Assembly (NCBI GenBank): GCA_946480995.1
Contig: CAMLMF010000002.1
Span: 1 to 24,951, forward strand
Source of the DNA: an uncultured Bdellovibrio sp.
GTDB taxonomy: Bacteria > Bdellovibrionota > Bdellovibrionia > Bdellovibrionales > Bdellovibrionaceae
DNA length: 24,951 nt
Direction of reading: 5' to 3'
A model generated the notes under the pieces. It ran no database searches. It worked only from the letters and a program-made list of their open reading frames with translations, and was not told the origin of the DNA. Below are positions 1-7,605 of this stretch, in pieces. The number at the start of each line of letters is the position of its first letter. The stretch's first letter is position 1. A program made the translations under genes and the position numbers.

Positions 1-138
1 TTTAAGAAGTTTGATCCGATGGGATCTAAAACCGTTATTTTTGCTTGCCCTAACTTTCTGCGAGGCGAGCGTTGTTGTCAATCGAAAAGCTGTGAGGAGC
101 TTTTCCAGGATGTGAGTTTTCCCTTATGTGCAGTGTAA
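1..138 (+). CDS. Possible C-terminal end of an upstream gene (partial)
   Basis: Frame 1 is open from the window edge to a TAA at 136-138 and encodes about 45 residues. They include three closely spaced cysteines (CCQSKSC) plus two more, and end in SFPLCAV. I do not recognise a family. An open stretch this short could be chance; the cysteine spacing and a terminator-like hairpin just downstream (151-188) are the only support. The sequence left of the window is needed to decide. Confidence 0.33.
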   Translation, partial: FKKFDPMGSKTVIFACPNFLRGERCCQSKSCEELFQDVSFPLCAV

Positions 139-150
139 GATATAGAAACT

Positions 151-188
151 CTTGGGGTTTTTTATCTGCCCCAGGGGCCTCTTTTTGC
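151..188 (+). terminator. Possible rho-independent terminator
   Basis: CTTGGGG (151-157) can pair with CCCCAGG (169-175) with one G-U pair, and a T-rich stretch (CTCTTTTTGCTT) follows. The loop is 11 bases and T-rich, and a competing GCCCC/GGGGC pairing exists, so the structure is only moderately convincing. It would close whatever gene ends at 138. The rest of the gap up to 306 holds no other clear signal. Confidence 0.33.
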
Positions 189-306
189 TTCTCACTTTCC
201 GTTTTTCCTGATTACAACTATCTAAAGTTTGGACATTCCTGTGGTTTTTGCACTCTTCCGAATGCCGCGTTTTCCTTATTGGCTTCATATTCTATAACTA
301 TCGCAC

Positions 307-1206
307 ATGAAAAATTCGTTGGGCGTCCTTCTTTTATTAAGCGGTTTTGTTTTTACTACTGCTCCCTTATCTGCTTTGGCGGCACCGCCGGCGGCGATCG
401 TTAAAAAGATCTTAGCACAAGGGGTTCCAACGGAAGCGTTAACTAGCATGATTACTTTCATGGACGACAATCGTGGGCGAACTTTTAATCAAGACACTTA
501 TACTTGCGAAGGCCGTGATCCAGAAAGTGTGCGCCCGTGTGAAGAACACAAACGCAGACGCAGCTCAAAGACTGTGACTGTGAACGGGGCAACTTATGTG
601 GCGATCGTTGATTACGGTGTTCCTTCTTCACAACGTCGTTTTCATTTTATCAATCTGAAAACAGGCGAAGTACAAAAGTTCTATGCGGCCCATGGCCAAG
701 GCAGTGGCAAAGGTGAAATGGCGACACGTTTTAGCAACGTGAAGGACTCGCGCCAAACTTCTTTAGGCATGTACCTGACTGGCGAAACATATTCTGGTGG
801 GTACGGCATCACTTTACGAATGTACGGTCTAGAGCGTTCCAACGATCAAGCTTACAACCGTGACATCGTCATGCATGGCGCTTGGTATGTCAGCGAAGAC
901 TTCATGAATTCGATCAATCAAAAAACGGGCAAAAAATATGGCCGTATGGGCTTAAGCTGGGGTTGTCCTGCAGTTTCTTTGGCGATCGCTGAAAGAACTA
1001 TTCCGTACTTGAAAAATGGCAGTTTGATTTTGCATTATCATCCATCGATGAACAGCTCTGCAGTGAAGCCAAGAATTTCTGCTCCGGTCACAAAAGCTCC
1101 TGTTCTTGATTCTGAAAAAACAGAAGCACCACAAAACCCGCCGCCACAAGAAACTTCAAATTCAGAGTTCGATGGCGCAAGTCCTGAGTACCTCAGCGGT
1201 CTATAA
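307..1206 (+). CDS. Secreted murein L,D-transpeptidase, YkuD_2-type
   Basis: Predicted periplasmic enzyme that forms or exchanges 3-3 (mDAP-mDAP) peptidoglycan crosslinks using a catalytic cysteine. Residues 1-25 form a signal peptide ending in SALA. The catalytic region shows His190-Gly (VMHGAWY) and the SWGCP motif with Cys220, the pattern of the L,D-transpeptidase catalytic family in its longer, Gram-negative YkuD_2 form. Cys67 and Cys78 flank an arginine- and lysine-rich stretch and could form a disulfide. After residue 250 the protein is proline- and serine-rich and unlike the catalytic domain, perhaps a flexible tail. I see no Shine-Dalgarno before the ATG, but the signal peptide starts exactly there. 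It is the only gene in its unit on this strand before the PilZ gene. Bdellovibrio is known to use L,D-transpeptidases on prey and self wall; whether this one acts in predation cannot be read from sequence. Confidence 0.88.
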   Translation: MKNSLGVLLLLSGFVFTTAPLSALAAPPAAIVKKILAQGVPTEALTSMITFMDDNRGRTFNQDTYTCEGRDPESVRPCEEHKRRRSSKTVTVNGATYVAIVDYGVPSSQRRFHFINLKTGEVQKFYAAHGQGSGKGEMATRFSNVKDSRQTSLGMYLTGETYSGGYGITLRMYGLERSNDQAYNRDIVMHGAWYVSEDFMNSINQKTGKKYGRMGLSWGCPAVSLAIAERTIPYLKNGSLILHYHPSMNSSAVKPRISAPVTKAPVLDSEKTEAPQNPPPQETSNSEFDGASPEYLSGL

Positions 1207-1227
1207 ACAAACAATTTTCATCATCTT

Positions 1228-1260
1228 ATTGTCTTACCTTGAGACAATCCAAGAAATTGG
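1228..1260 (+). other. Two tandem small hairpins after the L,D-transpeptidase gene
   Basis: ATTGTCT (1228-1234) pairs with AGACAAT (1242-1248) across a 7-base loop. Directly after it CCAA-GAAA-TTGG (1249-1260) forms a 4-bp stem with a GNRA-type loop. No U-run follows, so this is not a classical intrinsic terminator. It may protect the 3' end of the upstream message or mark a processing site. Only the inverted repeats are seen; the function is inference. Confidence 0.35.
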
Positions 1261-1280
1261 ACGCATTCGTGTGCTCCCAT

Positions 1281-1289
1281 TGGTATACT
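1281..1289 (+). promoter_or_regulatory. Extended -10 promoter candidate for the PilZ gene
   Basis: TGGTATACT fits an extended -10 element (TGnTATAAT-like, 5 of 6 in the hexamer). TTGGAC lies upstream but 21 bases away, too far for a normal -35, which is acceptable for extended -10 promoters. If used, transcription would start near 1296 and leave about 160 untranslated bases before the GTG at 1456. I recognise no known riboswitch in that leader. Confidence 0.35.
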
Positions 1290-1455
1290 GTTTTGAAAAA
1301 GCGAAATTCTTTCAAGTGTTTAATTGTGAGTCAAAGAAGTCCAGTTTTGCTGGTGAAAGAAGCAATTTTTTGAAAATGCCCCCGGCAGGCTATTAATTTT
1401 TCCTGAGTAATTCCGAAACGACAGTATAAGCAATTAAGCTAATAAGGAGTCAAAC

Positions 1456-1824
1456 GTGGAGGATACAGTTAATGTACCGGCACCAAGAACCCCTCTTAAC
1501 CTAGAGGTTTCGTTCAAGCGCAACTATGCGCGTGAGCAAACCAAAGGCACGCTTAAAAATATCAGCATCACTGGGGCCTTTCTAGAATTTTCAGGTGGGG
1601 ACGTAAGAGCCAACGAAAAGTTGAATCTTGTGTTCAATGTAGCCGGACGCGAGCGCAAAGTGGCTGCTCATGTTATTTGGATTAACTCAATGGGCGTTGG
1701 AGTTAAATTCATGCCGATCAACAATCGTGACGTGCAAATTGTCGACGACCTTATCTACTTCGTAGAAAACAGTCGATCTGAAACACGTTCGGTGCTTGAT
1801 AATATCTTTAAAAAAGTCGGCTAA
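1456..1824 (+). CDS. PilZ-domain protein with a divergent c-di-GMP motif
   Basis: Single-domain PilZ protein of 122 residues, a family that usually senses cyclic di-GMP. The second signature, [D/N]xSxxG, is present as NISITG (residues 35-40). The first, RxxxR, is expected about 20 residues earlier. At that place the sequence has Arg11 then Asn15, so the second arginine is lost; another RxxxR (Arg22-Arg26) sits too close to the NxSxxG to be canonical. Binding may therefore be weak or absent. The start is GTG: AAGGAG lies 7 bases upstream and no better ATG exists. The last 20 residues form a charged, probably helical tail. No signal peptide or membrane segment, so cytoplasmic. A strong terminator follows. 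The output partner is unknown. Confidence 0.82.
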   Translation: MEDTVNVPAPRTPLNLEVSFKRNYAREQTKGTLKNISITGAFLEFSGGDVRANEKLNLVFNVAGRERKVAAHVIWINSMGVGVKFMPINNRDVQIVDDLIYFVENSRSETRSVLDNIFKKVG

Positions 1825-1840
1825 AAAATTTGATTCGTCA

Positions 1841-1881
1841 AAAATAAAAAGAGCGAGTAGTTACTCGCTCTTTTCTTTTTT
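1841..1881. terminator. Bidirectional rho-independent terminator
   Basis: GAGCGAGT (1851-1858) and ACTCGCTC (1863-1870) form a perfect 8-bp stem with a 4-base loop. It is flanked by an A-rich run on the left (AAAATAAAAA) and a T-rich run on the right (TTTTCTTTTTT). It therefore works in both directions and closes the PilZ gene on the plus strand and the LysM lipoprotein gene on the minus strand. Confidence 0.88.
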
Positions 1882-1900
1882 CACTTTTGAATAGGAGTTT

Positions 1901-3226
1901 TTATGTTCCTACGTGAGTGTGATCAATACCTTGTTGTTCAAGTTCTTTCTGTTTTCTTTTCTTTCTAATCACGATCAAGGCTGCAAGACCTGCGGCCGCT
2001 AGACCCACAACAGCCAAAGCCATTGTTGTATCGTTATCCATTCCTGTCGGAGCTTCTTCCACTTGCGCCACTGGTGCTGGTGGATTGATAGCTTCCATCG
2101 GAGGCGGTGGAGGCGGAGCCATCTCTTGCGCGAACTCTTGTGGCGGCGGAGGTGGTGGTGGCATATCCATCGCTGGAGGTTCAGGCATTGGTGGTGGCGG
2201 AGGTTGCTGTTGCGCCATCATCTCTTCCGGTGCTGGTGGAGGAGGCGTCATGCCTGCAATTTCTTGAGGTGGAGCTTGAGGAGCAGCAGCTGCGCCGCCT
2301 TTCCAGTAGCGAAGCTCAGTTCCAGCGGCAATAGCACCCTTAGAGTCTACTGAGTTGCTTGACCAAACTTCTTTCCAAGCATTGTCATAGCCTAAGATTT
2401 CTTTAGCGACAGTTCTGATGTTGTCACCTTCTTTAGCTACGTAAGTTTGCGCTGGTTGTCCGCTTTCTTCGTAATAGTTAGCAATGTGCGAAGAGTCGTC
2501 GGGACGGTTTGGCGAATTGTAATAAACTTTGTCACCAGGACGAACGTCACGAGAAGCAAACGCTGCGTTTCCTTTTTTCAATTCTTTGACTCGGTCAGCG
2601 CCATAAATCATTTGGCTGATGCTAGCTAATGAATCGCCAGGACGAGCAAAGTAAACTGCGTTGTACCAAGTTTTGCCAACCTTCCAAGGAGTTGTTGCCA
2701 CTTTTTGCAAAGACGCTGCTGGCTTTTTCGGAGTTTCTTCAACATATGACGTTGCTGTCGAAGTTGATGTCGAGCTTTCAACCATCGATGTACTGTCCGT
2801 GCTGCCAGAGTCTACAACCGTTGTTGAGCTATCAACTGGCGGAGCCGGAACATCAGCCACTTGTTCTGCAAACGGATCTGCAGGTAAAGTTTCTGAGCTT
2901 GTCGCAACACTTGTAGAATCCGTTGTTGCTTGGTTGTCGCCCACTGTGTTTTCAGCAGTTGTCGTCGTCGTCGTAGTTTCTGTTGTCATCTCTGCGACGT
3001 CTGATGAAGGGGTTGTTTCACCAAGAGCATCTTCAGGAAGCTGGTCACTAACTAAAGAGTCATCGCCCGCAACTTCAAGTGCTTCGTCGCCTTCTAATTT
3101 TTCAAGATCTCCGGATTCCATGTCTGAAGCGACTTCAGAATCTGACTGACTGTTGTTAGACGTACAGCTTGTTAGCTGGAAGACCAGGCCTAAGCATGCT
3201 AGTAAGACTACGAGTTTTTTCATCAT
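1901..3226 (-). CDS. LysM lipoprotein with proline-rich stalk and C-terminal membrane helix
   Basis: Envelope protein of 441 residues with unusual architecture. Residues 1-20 are a lipoprotein signal with lipobox LTSC (Cys21). Residue +2 after the cysteine is not Asp (Cys-Thr-Ser), which by the usual Lol rule favours the outer membrane. Residues 22-170 are acidic and Ser/Thr-rich, with a run of seven threonines. Two LysM-like repeats follow (about 191-236, with VYFARPGDSLASI, and 261-309, with TYVAKEGDNIRTV), expected to bind peptidoglycan glycan. Residues 317-394 are proline-rich with runs of five to seven prolines. A membrane helix spans about 400-420 (ALAVVGLAAAGLAALIVI), followed by RKKRKQK, so the C-terminus should be cytoplasmic. 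SD AAGGA lies 7 bases before the first of two ATG codons. A transcription unit of its own. Partly like FimV (LysM plus membrane helix), but FimV is not a lipoprotein. Exact role unknown. Confidence 0.82.
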   Translation of the reverse strand: MMKKLVVLLACLGLVFQLTSCTSNNSQSDSEVASDMESGDLEKLEGDEALEVAGDDSLVSDQLPEDALGETTPSSDVAEMTTETTTTTTTAENTVGDNQATTDSTSVATSSETLPADPFAEQVADVPAPPVDSSTTVVDSGSTDSTSMVESSTSTSTATSYVEETPKKPAASLQKVATTPWKVGKTWYNAVYFARPGDSLASISQMIYGADRVKELKKGNAAFASRDVRPGDKVYYNSPNRPDDSSHIANYYEESGQPAQTYVAKEGDNIRTVAKEILGYDNAWKEVWSSNSVDSKGAIAAGTELRYWKGGAAAAPQAPPQEIAGMTPPPPAPEEMMAQQQPPPPPMPEPPAMDMPPPPPPPQEFAQEMAPPPPPPMEAINPPAPVAQVEEAPTGMDNDTTMALAVVGLAAAGLAALIVIRKKRKQKELEQQGIDHTHVGT

Positions 3227-3250
3227 GTGTTCATCCTTGAGTGATGCTAC

Positions 3251-3285
3251 GAAACATACTGTTTCAGTTACGCGTTATTAATAAC
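3251..3285 (-). promoter_or_regulatory. Two palindromes in the promoter region of the LysM gene
   Basis: GAAAC-ATACT-GTTTC (3251-3265) and the perfect 12-bp palindrome GTTATTAATAAC (3274-3285) lie 25-59 bases upstream of the start codon. On the minus strand TTAATA and TATGTT, 17 bases apart, form a modest -35/-10 pair that overlaps both. The arrangement suggests an operator for a dimeric regulator. The repeats are seen directly; the promoter and operator roles are inference. Confidence 0.33.
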
Positions 3286-3340
3286 TTAAATCACAAGCTC
3301 GAAGCGAGGCAAACACTAATAGCAGCCCTAGACTTAGGAT

Positions 3341-3823
3341 CTACTTCAGTTTGAGCTTTGCGCCGATTTTAACTTTGTTTTTGTCAAACCAACCTTTACT
3401 CATTTCAAGGGCATACTTTGCTGGCTTAACACTCGCATAAGATGGAAGCTGGTCGTCGGGTATTCCTTTACCTGACGTCATTTCATGAATGTCCATCAAG
3501 GTCCCGTTCTTATCAAAGTATCCGATCGACAAATCAATAAGGGTGTTCTTCATCCAAAAAAATCTTGTCTCTTCATTTTTAAAAATAAAAAGCATGCCTT
3601 CGTCTGGTCCCAATTTGTCCCTGAACATAAGTCCTTGTTCGTGTTGTTGGGAAGTCTCTGCGACTTCCACGACCAAGGTCTTAGTCCCAAGAGTAATTTT
3701 TTTCTTTTTAAAGCCCGCCGCCTCTGCGGACAAAGGCAGTGCTAACTGCAAAATCGCAAATGCTGCCAGGAAAATTTTTAGCAGCAAACTAGCTCTGACG
3801 AAGGATTTCAAGCGCCACACCAT
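3341..3823 (-). CDS. Secreted DUF192 protein
   Basis: Small DUF192-family protein (160 residues). The family core is clear: LMFRDKLGPDEGMLFIF, then FFWMKNTLIDLSIGYFDKNG and, near the end, KYALEMSKGWFDKN. The N-terminus is a signal peptide ending near SAEA/A (about residue 35), so the protein should act in the periplasm. The biochemical role of DUF192 is not established. SD AAGGGAG (3830-3836 on the minus strand) lies 6 bases before the ATG and supports this start, although the gene then overlaps the 3' end of the ppx gene by 35 bases. It is the last gene of the gatCAB-ppx unit. I see no strong terminator behind it. Confidence 0.85.
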   Translation of the reverse strand: MVWRLKSFVRASLLLKIFLAAFAILQLALPLSAEAAGFKKKKITLGTKTLVVEVAETSQQHEQGLMFRDKLGPDEGMLFIFKNEETRFFWMKNTLIDLSIGYFDKNGTLMDIHEMTSGKGIPDDQLPSYASVKPAKYALEMSKGWFDKNKVKIGAKLKLK

Positions 3824-4700
3824 AACGAACTCCCTTAGTTGAAACGATCATTCCTGGTAAGTTTAAAGCTTCTACGGTCGCAAGTAAAATAGAAGCTCCG
3901 ACAAAAATGATATCGGCTCTTCCGCCAAGTTGATATTTCTCTTTTTTTTCATCCACTGTGGTGTTGCCGAACTCGTTCACCCAGTATTGCAATCTTTCGC
4001 GCGACAAGAAATGTCCGTCGACTTTCTTTTCGTCAAAGCCACCAACTTCGATAGCAACAATCGCCGTCGGCGTGCCCGCGACAGCGACGATTTGATCGAC
4101 TTTGTTCTTTTTTATTTCTGGCAAAATTCGTGAAAGCTCTTTATGGATGTGAGCTTTGACGTCTTGCCTTTCAACTTCTGGCACGGGTTGAGTTTTAACA
4201 TGTTTTTCGGTCAGTCTTACTGCACCGATATTCAGGCTTTCACCAAACAGAATTTTTTCGCCTTGCCCAACGATGTATTCCGTCGATCCGCCACCAACAT
4301 CCAACACCAAAGAAACTTTTGTGTTGTCCGTCCCTCCAGCGGTGGCTCCTTGATAGGTGATGCGCGCTTCGTCTTCGCCAGGGATGATTTCTATGGGAAT
4401 ACCTAGATCTTTACCGATTTTAAAAAGTTCTTCGCCGTTTTTAGCATCACGAGCCGCTGAAGTGGCCATAGCTAATATCTTATCCACTTTTTGTGCATCG
4501 ATTTCTTTTTTAAATTCCGTCAGACACTGTCTTGCGCGCACCAAAGCGTCCGGATGAAACGCACCTGTTTCGCCAACACCTTGACCTAAGCGCACGACTT
4601 GCATGAGGTCCTTGTGAATCTTTGTAATTCCGTTTTTATTTCCATCAACGATCAGGCACAAAAATGTATTTGTCCCAAGATCTAGCGCTGCAACTTTCAT
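3789..4700 (-). CDS. Ppx/GppA-family phosphatase, short form
   Basis: Sugar-kinase/actin-fold hydrolase of polyphosphate or of the 5'-phosphate of pppGpp. Visible motifs: DLGTNTFLCLI (residues 7-17, phosphate loop), ATSAARDAKNG (79-89), PGEDEARI (107-114, catalytic glutamate region) and LDVGGGSTE (133-141, second phosphate loop). At 303 residues it holds only the two N-terminal domains and lacks the C-terminal HD-like region of long Ppx and GppA proteins. Such short forms are common; which substrate it prefers cannot be read here. Cytoplasmic. It starts one base after the gatB stop codon, so it is almost surely co-translated with the amidotransferase genes. This suggests, but does not prove, a link between tRNA charging and the stringent or polyphosphate response. 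Confidence 0.86.
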   Translation of the reverse strand: MKVAALDLGTNTFLCLIVDGNKNGITKIHKDLMQVVRLGQGVGETGAFHPDALVRARQCLTEFKKEIDAQKVDKILAMATSAARDAKNGEELFKIGKDLGIPIEIIPGEDEARITYQGATAGGTDNTKVSLVLDVGGGSTEYIVGQGEKILFGESLNIGAVRLTEKHVKTQPVPEVERQDVKAHIHKELSRILPEIKKNKVDQIVAVAGTPTAIVAIEVGGFDEKKVDGHFLSRERLQYWVNEFGNTTVDEKKEKYQLGGRADIIFVGASILLATVEALNLPGMIVSTKGVRYGVALEILRQS

Positions 4701-4701
4701 A

Positions 4702-6135
4702 TTACTTCAACTTTTCTAATAAAATTTTATTCACTAAGTCTGGATTCGCTTGCCCCTTAGAGGCCTTCATCACTGCACCCACAAAGAAACCAAGCAGATT
4801 TTTCTTCTTACCTGATTTATGATCTTCGACGTTCTGGGCGTTAGCTGCTAAAACTTCGTCGACAATTTTTTCAATCGCCGCAGGGTCGGAAACTTGTACC
4901 AGGCCCTTTTCTTTAATGATCACTTCAGGATCTTTACCTGATTGCCACATTTCTTGAAAAACTGTTTTGGCAATTTTTCCGGAAATGAGGCCCTTATCAA
5001 TTTGTGCAATCATGCGGCCCAATTGAGTTGGTTTAATAGGCGACTCTTTAATATCTTTGTGGGCCGTATTTAGTTCGCGCAACAATTCGGTCATAATCCA
5101 GTTCGCCGACGATTTATAATTCTTTGCTTCGTTGGCTGTTTCTTCGTAAAAATCAGCCAGCGGCTTTTCGGTTGTTAATACCAGTGCATCTGACTCCGGC
5201 AGGCCGTGTTCGGATTGAAAACGTTTAGCCCTGGCTATTGGCAGTTCGGGAAGCTCTTTACGAAATTTTTCAACCATTTCTTTGGGCACAATCACTGGCA
5301 ACAAATCTGGATCAGGAAAATATCGATAGTCTTGCGCGTCTTCTTTGGTTCGCATCGAAAAAGTTCTGTTTTTATCTGGATCCCACAGGCGGGTTTCTTG
5401 AATGATCTTTTCGCCACGCTCGATCGCATCAATTTGTCTTTCGATTTCATATTCGATCGCTTTTTCAACGAAGCGGAACGAGTTGATATTTTTAAGCTCC
5501 ACTTTGGTGCCAAACTCGGGGGCTCCGACTTTTCTGACAGAGACATTGCAATCGCAACGTAAAGAGCCCTCTTCCAAATTTCCATCGCAGACGTCCAAAT
5601 AGCGCACGATCTGATGGATGGTTCTGCCGTACTCTGCGGCTTCCGCTGGAGTTCTGATATCTGGTTCAGAAACAATTTCTAACAAAGGAATGCCCGCACG
5701 GTTGTAATTAATAAGCGTGTAATCCCCAAGATGATTTGATTTTCCAGCGTCTTCTTCCATGTGAGCGCGCGTGATGCCGACGGTTTTTTCAAGACCGTTG
5801 ACCTTAAAGGATACGCTGCCTTTTTCGCAGATCGGTTGATCGTATTGGGAAATCTGATAGCCCTTTGGTGAATCCGGATAGAAATAATTTTTTCTGGCAA
5901 AGACGGATTTTCCGCGGATCTCGCACCCCAGTGCTAGGCCCGTTTTAATTGAATACTCGATTGCTTTTTTATTCACGACTGGCAAAGATCCCGGCATCCC
6001 CACGCTGATTGGTGACGTATTTTCATTGTCGGCAGCATCGAAGTTGGTCGCATCAGCGCTAAAAATTTTTGTCTTCGTGCTAAGCTGCACGTGAATCTCG
6101 ATACCAATAACCGGTTCAAATCCTCTATATGACAT
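4702..6135 (-). CDS. gatB: Asp/Glu-tRNA(Asn/Gln) amidotransferase subunit B
   Basis: tRNA-binding and kinase/transamidase subunit of GatCAB, which converts Glu-tRNA(Gln) or Asp-tRNA(Asn) to the amide form. It starts with the typical FEPVIGIEIHVQLSTKTKIF, followed by SVGMPGSLPVVN, FYPDSPKGYQISQYDQPIC, and the conserved DIRTPAEAAEYGR and GSLRCDCNVSVR regions. The C-terminus (about 330-477) is the helical/YqeY-like tRNA-recognition part, ending in NPDLVNKILLEKLK. At 477 residues it is full length. Its first codons overlap the 3' end of gatA by 11 bases, which suggests translational coupling. It implies that Gln-tRNA and/or Asn-tRNA is made by the indirect route in this organism. Confidence 0.97.
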   Translation of the reverse strand: MSYRGFEPVIGIEIHVQLSTKTKIFSADATNFDAADNENTSPISVGMPGSLPVVNKKAIEYSIKTGLALGCEIRGKSVFARKNYFYPDSPKGYQISQYDQPICEKGSVSFKVNGLEKTVGITRAHMEEDAGKSNHLGDYTLINYNRAGIPLLEIVSEPDIRTPAEAAEYGRTIHQIVRYLDVCDGNLEEGSLRCDCNVSVRKVGAPEFGTKVELKNINSFRFVEKAIEYEIERQIDAIERGEKIIQETRLWDPDKNRTFSMRTKEDAQDYRYFPDPDLLPVIVPKEMVEKFRKELPELPIARAKRFQSEHGLPESDALVLTTEKPLADFYEETANEAKNYKSSANWIMTELLRELNTAHKDIKESPIKPTQLGRMIAQIDKGLISGKIAKTVFQEMWQSGKDPEVIIKEKGLVQVSDPAAIEKIVDEVLAANAQNVEDHKSGKKKNLLGFFVGAVMKASKGQANPDLVNKILLEKLK

Positions 6136-7597
6136 GGGGTCTTTTTCCTTTCACAGAGGAAGCACTTTCTAAAGCATATCCAGCATCCAACATCTTTTGT
6201 TCTTCAAAGTGGCTGGCCGTTAATTGAATACCAATAGGCAGACCATCGGCAGACATACCAAATGGAACACTCATCCCTGGCAGGCCCGCAAGATTTGTTG
6301 ACGTTGTGAAGATGTCATTTAAGTACATTGTTAATGGATCAGAAATTCGTTCGTTAATTTTAAAAGCGGGCGCGGTGGTCACGGGACTTAGAATCACGTC
6401 ACATTTTTTAAATGCTTCCAGATATTGATTCATAATTAAGCGGCGCACTTGGCCTGCTTTATTGTAAAAGGCATCATAATAGCCACTAGAAAGACAGTAA
6501 GTTCCCAACATGATCCGGCGTTTAACTTCTTTACCAAAGCCTTCTCCGCGGGTTTTTCCGTAAAACTCTTCAAGGTCCACGGCAGAAAGATTTTTAAAGT
6601 CTGCTCTGTAACCGTATTTGACGCCGTCGTATCTTGCTAAGTTTGACGATGCTTCACTGGCAGCAATTAAATAATAAACAGGGACCGCGAACGAAGTCAT
6701 CGGAACTGAGACTTCGACAATTTCAGCACCAAGTTTTTTTAAGGTATCAACAGAGTTTTCCACAGTCTTTTGCACGTCAGGATGAAGACCTCCAGACATG
6801 TATTCTTTCATCAAACCGATTTTCATGCCCTTCATGTCGGTTTTTAAATTTTTGCTCCATGCTGGAACTGACTTTTTGGTCGTAGTCCCATCGAATTCAT
6901 CAAAGCCTGACATGACTTCCATTGTAAGGGCCGCATCTTGCACAGTGCTGACCATGGGGCCGGCCTGATCAAGTGATGAAGCATAGGCGATAATACCATA
7001 GCGACTTACGCGGCCGTAAGTTGGTTTGACCCCGACGATGCCACAAAAGCTTGCGGGCTGACGAATCGAGCCGCCTGTGTCAGTGCCTAATGTTCCCGCC
7101 ACCAATCTTGCCGCTTGCGCTGCCGCTGATCCACCGGAAGATCCCCCAGGGACGCAGTCTAAGTTCCAAGGGTTTTTTACGACGCCATGAAAAGACGTTT
7201 CATTGGAAGAGCCCATGGCGAACTCGTCTTGATTTAATTTTCCCATGATTACGATGCCGGCTTTTTTTAGTCTTGCAACGACTGTGGCGTCATAAGGTGG
7301 GATGAAGTTTTCAAGAATCTTCGATCCCGCTGTCGTCTTAAGGCCTTTGGTGCAAAACATTTCTTTGATGCCAAAAGGCACGCCAGCCAGAACCCCTACG
7401 TCTTCGCCTTTTGCAATGCGCGCGTCGATGGCCTCGGCCTCTTTTGTGGCATTTTCATTCTGCGAGGTGAAAGAGTTGAGCTTTCCATCAAGGTTTGCAA
7501 TGCGCTTTTGAAAATGCGCAGCAACTTCTTTGGCACTGACTTTTTTTGTTTTTACAGCTTCAGCGATTTCTGTAAGGGAGGCAAAAGTTAAATCCAT
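6125..7597 (-). CDS. gatA: Asp/Glu-tRNA(Asn/Gln) amidotransferase subunit A
   Basis: Glutaminase subunit of GatCAB; it releases ammonia from glutamine (or asparagine) and passes it to GatB. It is an amidase-signature enzyme with the full Ser-cisSer-Lys triad: Lys78 (GVPFGIKEMF), cis-Ser153 (PGGSSGGSAAA) and nucleophile Ser177 (GTDTGGSIRQPA). At 490 residues it is full length. SD AAGGAA lies just upstream of the ATG. The gatC stop is 8 bases before it and gatB overlaps its end by 11 bases, so all three subunits come from one message in the order C-A-B. Confidence 0.97.
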   Translation of the reverse strand: MDLTFASLTEIAEAVKTKKVSAKEVAAHFQKRIANLDGKLNSFTSQNENATKEAEAIDARIAKGEDVGVLAGVPFGIKEMFCTKGLKTTAGSKILENFIPPYDATVVARLKKAGIVIMGKLNQDEFAMGSSNETSFHGVVKNPWNLDCVPGGSSGGSAAAQAARLVAGTLGTDTGGSIRQPASFCGIVGVKPTYGRVSRYGIIAYASSLDQAGPMVSTVQDAALTMEVMSGFDEFDGTTTKKSVPAWSKNLKTDMKGMKIGLMKEYMSGGLHPDVQKTVENSVDTLKKLGAEIVEVSVPMTSFAVPVYYLIAASEASSNLARYDGVKYGYRADFKNLSAVDLEEFYGKTRGEGFGKEVKRRIMLGTYCLSSGYYDAFYNKAGQVRRLIMNQYLEAFKKCDVILSPVTTAPAFKINERISDPLTMYLNDIFTTSTNLAGLPGMSVPFGMSADGLPIGIQLTASHFEEQKMLDAGYALESASSVKGKRPHVI

Positions 7598-7605
7598 TTT
7601 ATTCC

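Noticed and set aside
1106..1396. A 96-residue plus-strand frame running from inside the L,D-transpeptidase gene into the gap
   Set aside because: Its first third is out of frame within a well-supported gene, the peptide has no domain or signal pattern, and it crosses two hairpins and the likely PilZ promoter.
1290..1455. Cyclic di-GMP riboswitch in the PilZ leader
   Set aside because: The long leader and PilZ context are suggestive, but the GEMM core sequences and paired stems are missing.
2950..2980. GTC trinucleotide repeat in the LysM gene as a phase-variation switch
   Set aside because: Length changes of three bases would not shift the frame, so it could change only the number of threonines.
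2085..3149. Long Gly-, Trp/Arg- or Val/Ser-rich plus-strand frames opposite the LysM gene
   Set aside because: They are complements of the proline- and threonine-rich coding repeats; the minus strand has signal peptide, LysM repeats, ribosome site and terminator.
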